Positions 39,538-41,288 of a stretch of DNA of 41,288 bases are shown here, one piece after another; position 1 is the first letter of the stretch; each line of letters opens with the position of its first letter. Made by a program: the position numbers and the translations under genes. Origin of the DNA: Microbacteriaceae bacterium (GTDB taxonomy: Bacteria; Actinomycetota; Actinomycetes; Actinomycetales; Microbacteriaceae); assembly GCA_014378715.1 (NCBI GenBank), contig JACMNE010000036.1, positions 1 to 41,288 on the forward strand, given 5' to 3'. A model generated the notes under the pieces. That model was not told where the DNA came from and ran no database searches. It worked only from the letters and a program-made list of their open reading frames with translations.

Positions 39538-40500
39538 ATGAGCGCATCCGGCGGGAACACGGCAATCATCGCGGCGATGTTCGCGAACCTCGGAATCGCG
39601 ATCACGAAGTTCATCGCCTGGTTCTTCTCCGGGTCGAGCTCGATGCTCGCGGAGGGTGTGCACTCGCTCGCCGACACGGGCAACCAGCTGCTGCTGCTGC
39701 GCGGCGGCGCCCTCGCCAAGCGGGCCGCGACCCCGGAGCACCCCTTCGGCTTCGGCCGGGAGCGCTACGTCTACGCGTTCGTGGTGTCGATCATCCTGTT
39801 CACCGTCGGCGGGATGTTCTCCATCTACGAGGGCATCGACAAGATCAACAACCCGCACGAACTCGAGAACGTGTGGCTGCCGATCCTCGTGCTGAGCATC
39901 GCCATCGTGCTCGAGTCCTTCTCCCTGCGCACCGCTGTGAAGGAGTCGAACCACGTGCGCGGTAAGCAGTCCTGGGTGGAGTTCGTGCGGAAGGCGAAGG
40001 CGCCGGAGTTGCCGGTCGTGCTGCTCGAGGACGTCGCGGCGCTGCTCGGCCTGGGCCTGGCCATGGCGGGCGTGCTGCTCTCCGTCGCCACGGGCGACAC
40101 GATCTTCGATGCCATCGGTACCCTCGCGATCGGCGCCCTGCTGGTGCTCGTCGCGATCATCCTCGGCATCGAGACCAAGAGCCTGCTGATCGGCGAGGGC
40201 GCGACGCCCGACGACGCCGACCGCATCCGCGACGCCATCAACGCCGACCCGGACGTCGAGGCGATCATCCACATGAAGACCCTGTACCTGGGCCCGGAGG
40301 AGCTGCTCGTCGCCGCGAAGATCGCGTTCGCCGCCGGGTCGCGCTTCGCCGACGTGGCCACGTCGATCAACGCTGTCGAGGCGCGCATCCGCTCCGCTGT
40401 GCCCCTCGCGCGGGTCATCTACCTCGAGCCCGACGTCTACGCGCCGCCCGGCGACGCCAACCCGCCGACCGACTCCTTCGTGATCAAGGCGGCGGACTGA
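39538..40500 (+). CDS. Cation diffusion facilitator family transporter
   Basis: A 320-residue membrane antiporter for divalent metal. Helix 2 carries the metal site SMLAEGVHSLADTGNQ (HxxxD). In helix 5 the partner pair is Glu-Asp (LLEDVAALLG) instead of the usual His-Asp, which I recall from the SLC30A9 (ZnT9)-like branch. A cytoplasmic ferredoxin-like domain follows. Zinc, manganese or another role is open. It is divergent from proC and 2 bases upstream of the amidotransferase. Confidence 0.88.
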   Translation: MSASGGNTAIIAAMFANLGIAITKFIAWFFSGSSSMLAEGVHSLADTGNQLLLLRGGALAKRAATPEHPFGFGRERYVYAFVVSIILFTVGGMFSIYEGIDKINNPHELENVWLPILVLSIAIVLESFSLRTAVKESNHVRGKQSWVEFVRKAKAPELPVVLLEDVAALLGLGLAMAGVLLSVATGDTIFDAIGTLAIGALLVLVAIILGIETKSLLIGEGATPDDADRIRDAINADPDVEAIIHMKTLYLGPEELLVAAKIAFAAGSRFADVATSINAVEARIRSAVPLARVIYLEPDVYAPPGDANPPTDSFVIKAAD

Positions 40501-40502
40501 CC

Positions 40503-41210
40503 GTGGGCGAGCCCGTGCCCGGCCGCGTTGCCCTCGTCATCCGCCATCAGGAGATCGCGCACCTCGGCAGCTTCGCCGCGGTGCTGGCCGCCCACGGCTA
40601 TGAGGTGCGCTACGTCGATCCCCGGTCGATAGCGGATGAGGCGACCGACGCCGATCTCGTGGTGGTTCTCGGTGGGGACATGGGTGTCCACGAGACCGAG
40701 GCGCACCCGTTCATCCTGGCCGAGCTCGCCTGGCTCGCCGCCCGGCTCGAGGCCGAGCGGCCGACGCTCGGGGTGTGCCTCGGCGCGCAGATGGTGGCCG
40801 AGGCGCTCGGCGGACGGGCGAGCCCCGGGAAGTCAACGATGATCGGGTTCTCGAAGGTCAACCTCACCGAGGCGGGGATGGACTCGCCGCTGCGGCACTT
40901 CGACGGCCTGCCCGTGATGCAGTGGCACGGGGACAGCTTCCGGCTGCCGGCCGGGGCGGCCCGGCTCGCCAGTTCGGCCGAGTACAGCAACGAGGCGTTC
41001 CGGATGGGCGACTACGCGCTCGCGGTGCAGTTCCACCCCGAGCTCACCGGCGACATGTACGCGGAGTGGATCGCGGACGGCGCGGACGAGCTTGCCGCCC
41101 GCGGCATCGCTGCGCCCGACCTGCTGGCGCAGCGCGACGAGCACGGCGCCGCGATGGAGACCGCGTCGAACCTGATGCTCGACGAGTGGTTGACGAACCT
41201 GTCGAGCTGA
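40503..41210 (+). CDS. Class I glutamine amidotransferase-like protein
   Basis: A 235-residue stand-alone GATase1 domain. The nucleophile elbow is LGVCLGAQMVAEALGG (Cys near residue 98) and the catalytic His-Glu is in AVQFHPELTGDM. Such proteins hydrolyse glutamine to supply ammonia or cleave gamma-glutamyl bonds; the partner is unknown. The GTG start is 2 bases after the CDF stop, so both are likely co-transcribed. Confidence 0.87.
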   Translation: MGEPVPGRVALVIRHQEIAHLGSFAAVLAAHGYEVRYVDPRSIADEATDADLVVVLGGDMGVHETEAHPFILAELAWLAARLEAERPTLGVCLGAQMVAEALGGRASPGKSTMIGFSKVNLTEAGMDSPLRHFDGLPVMQWHGDSFRLPAGAARLASSAEYSNEAFRMGDYALAVQFHPELTGDMYAEWIADGADELAARGIAAPDLLAQRDEHGAAMETASNLMLDEWLTNLSS

Positions 41211-41222
41211 GCGGCGCCCTTC

Positions 41223-41288
41223 TCAGCGGCGCTCGTCGAAGAAGTCGAGTAGCAACGCCGCGCAGGCCTGCGCCTCGACCCCGGCGAC
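41223..41288 (-). CDS. tadA: tRNA adenosine(34) deaminase TadA, C-terminus (partial)
   Basis: Only the last 21 residues lie in the window: VAGVEAQACAALLLDFFDER followed by R and TGA. This resembles the end of TadA (GILADECAALLSDFFRMRR in E. coli, from memory), which converts adenosine to inosine at the tRNA wobble position. The catalytic His/Cys zinc site is outside the window, so a related nucleoside deaminase cannot be excluded. Confidence 0.65.
   Translation of the reverse strand, partial: VAGVEAQACAALLLDFFDERR

Overview
The window is about 41 kb of GC-rich (about two-thirds by eye) actinobacterial chromosome, most likely from the family Microbacteriaceae. Support comes from a pair of DUF7882 proteins, the tiny ribosomal protein bS22, a mycothiol-type (Rv2466c-like) oxidoreductase, a BioQ/BioYMN biotin locus, menaquinone as quinone, and a -10 hexamer placed 6-9 bases before the start codon of about half of the genes (leaderless transcription). 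Nearly everything is housekeeping; the accessory parts are the first 7 kb and a few gene remnants.

Layout. 1-2.1 kb: tail of an FGGY sugar kinase, a DUF2510 membrane protein, two DUF7882 paralogues, and a frameshifted sugar-permease remnant with a hexanucleotide repeat. 2.1-4.85 kb: biotin uptake operon bioY-bioM-bioN, divergent from a TetR repressor (BioQ) with two tandem operators between them. 4.84-6.72 kb: a small island with an SRPBCC protein and a DsbA-like oxidoreductase, framed by an intact tRNA-Met and a displaced copy of that tRNA's 3' half. 6.8-13.4 kb: tRNA-Thr, a GH13 alpha-glucosidase, an M23 peptidase, an inositol monophosphatase, tRNA-Tyr, YajQ and cardiolipin synthase. 13.4-26.8 kb: an intradiol-dioxygenase remnant, a ferredoxin-NADP reductase, then the menaquinone region (polyprenyl synthase, menG, menF, menD, menA, menE, menB, menC) with a PPK2 kinase and small membrane proteins in between. 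27.0-31.6 kb: System II cytochrome c maturation operon (phosphatase, TlpA, CcdA, ResB, CcsB). 31.7-34.0 kb: archaeal-type AspRS and two small unknown proteins. 34.0-36.5 kb: Dabb protein, glutaredoxin, HAD phosphatase, bS22, an excisionase-type HTH protein and an ArsR regulator. 36.6-41.3 kb: KtrB/KtrA potassium uptake, ProC, a CDF transporter, a glutamine amidotransferase and the end of tadA.

The menaquinone and cytochrome c genes together supply the quinone and heme-protein parts of the respiratory chain. menH and a DHNA-CoA thioesterase (menI) are not in view.

The most unusual signals are non-genic. A 10-mer, AGCGGATGTC, occurs 15 times on both strands and in all three coding frames. A tRNA-Met 3'-half duplication frames the small island. 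A 10-bp palindrome supplies the -10 elements of two divergent genes, proC and a CDF transporter. All computational claims were made by eye and need a genome-scale count or alignment to confirm.
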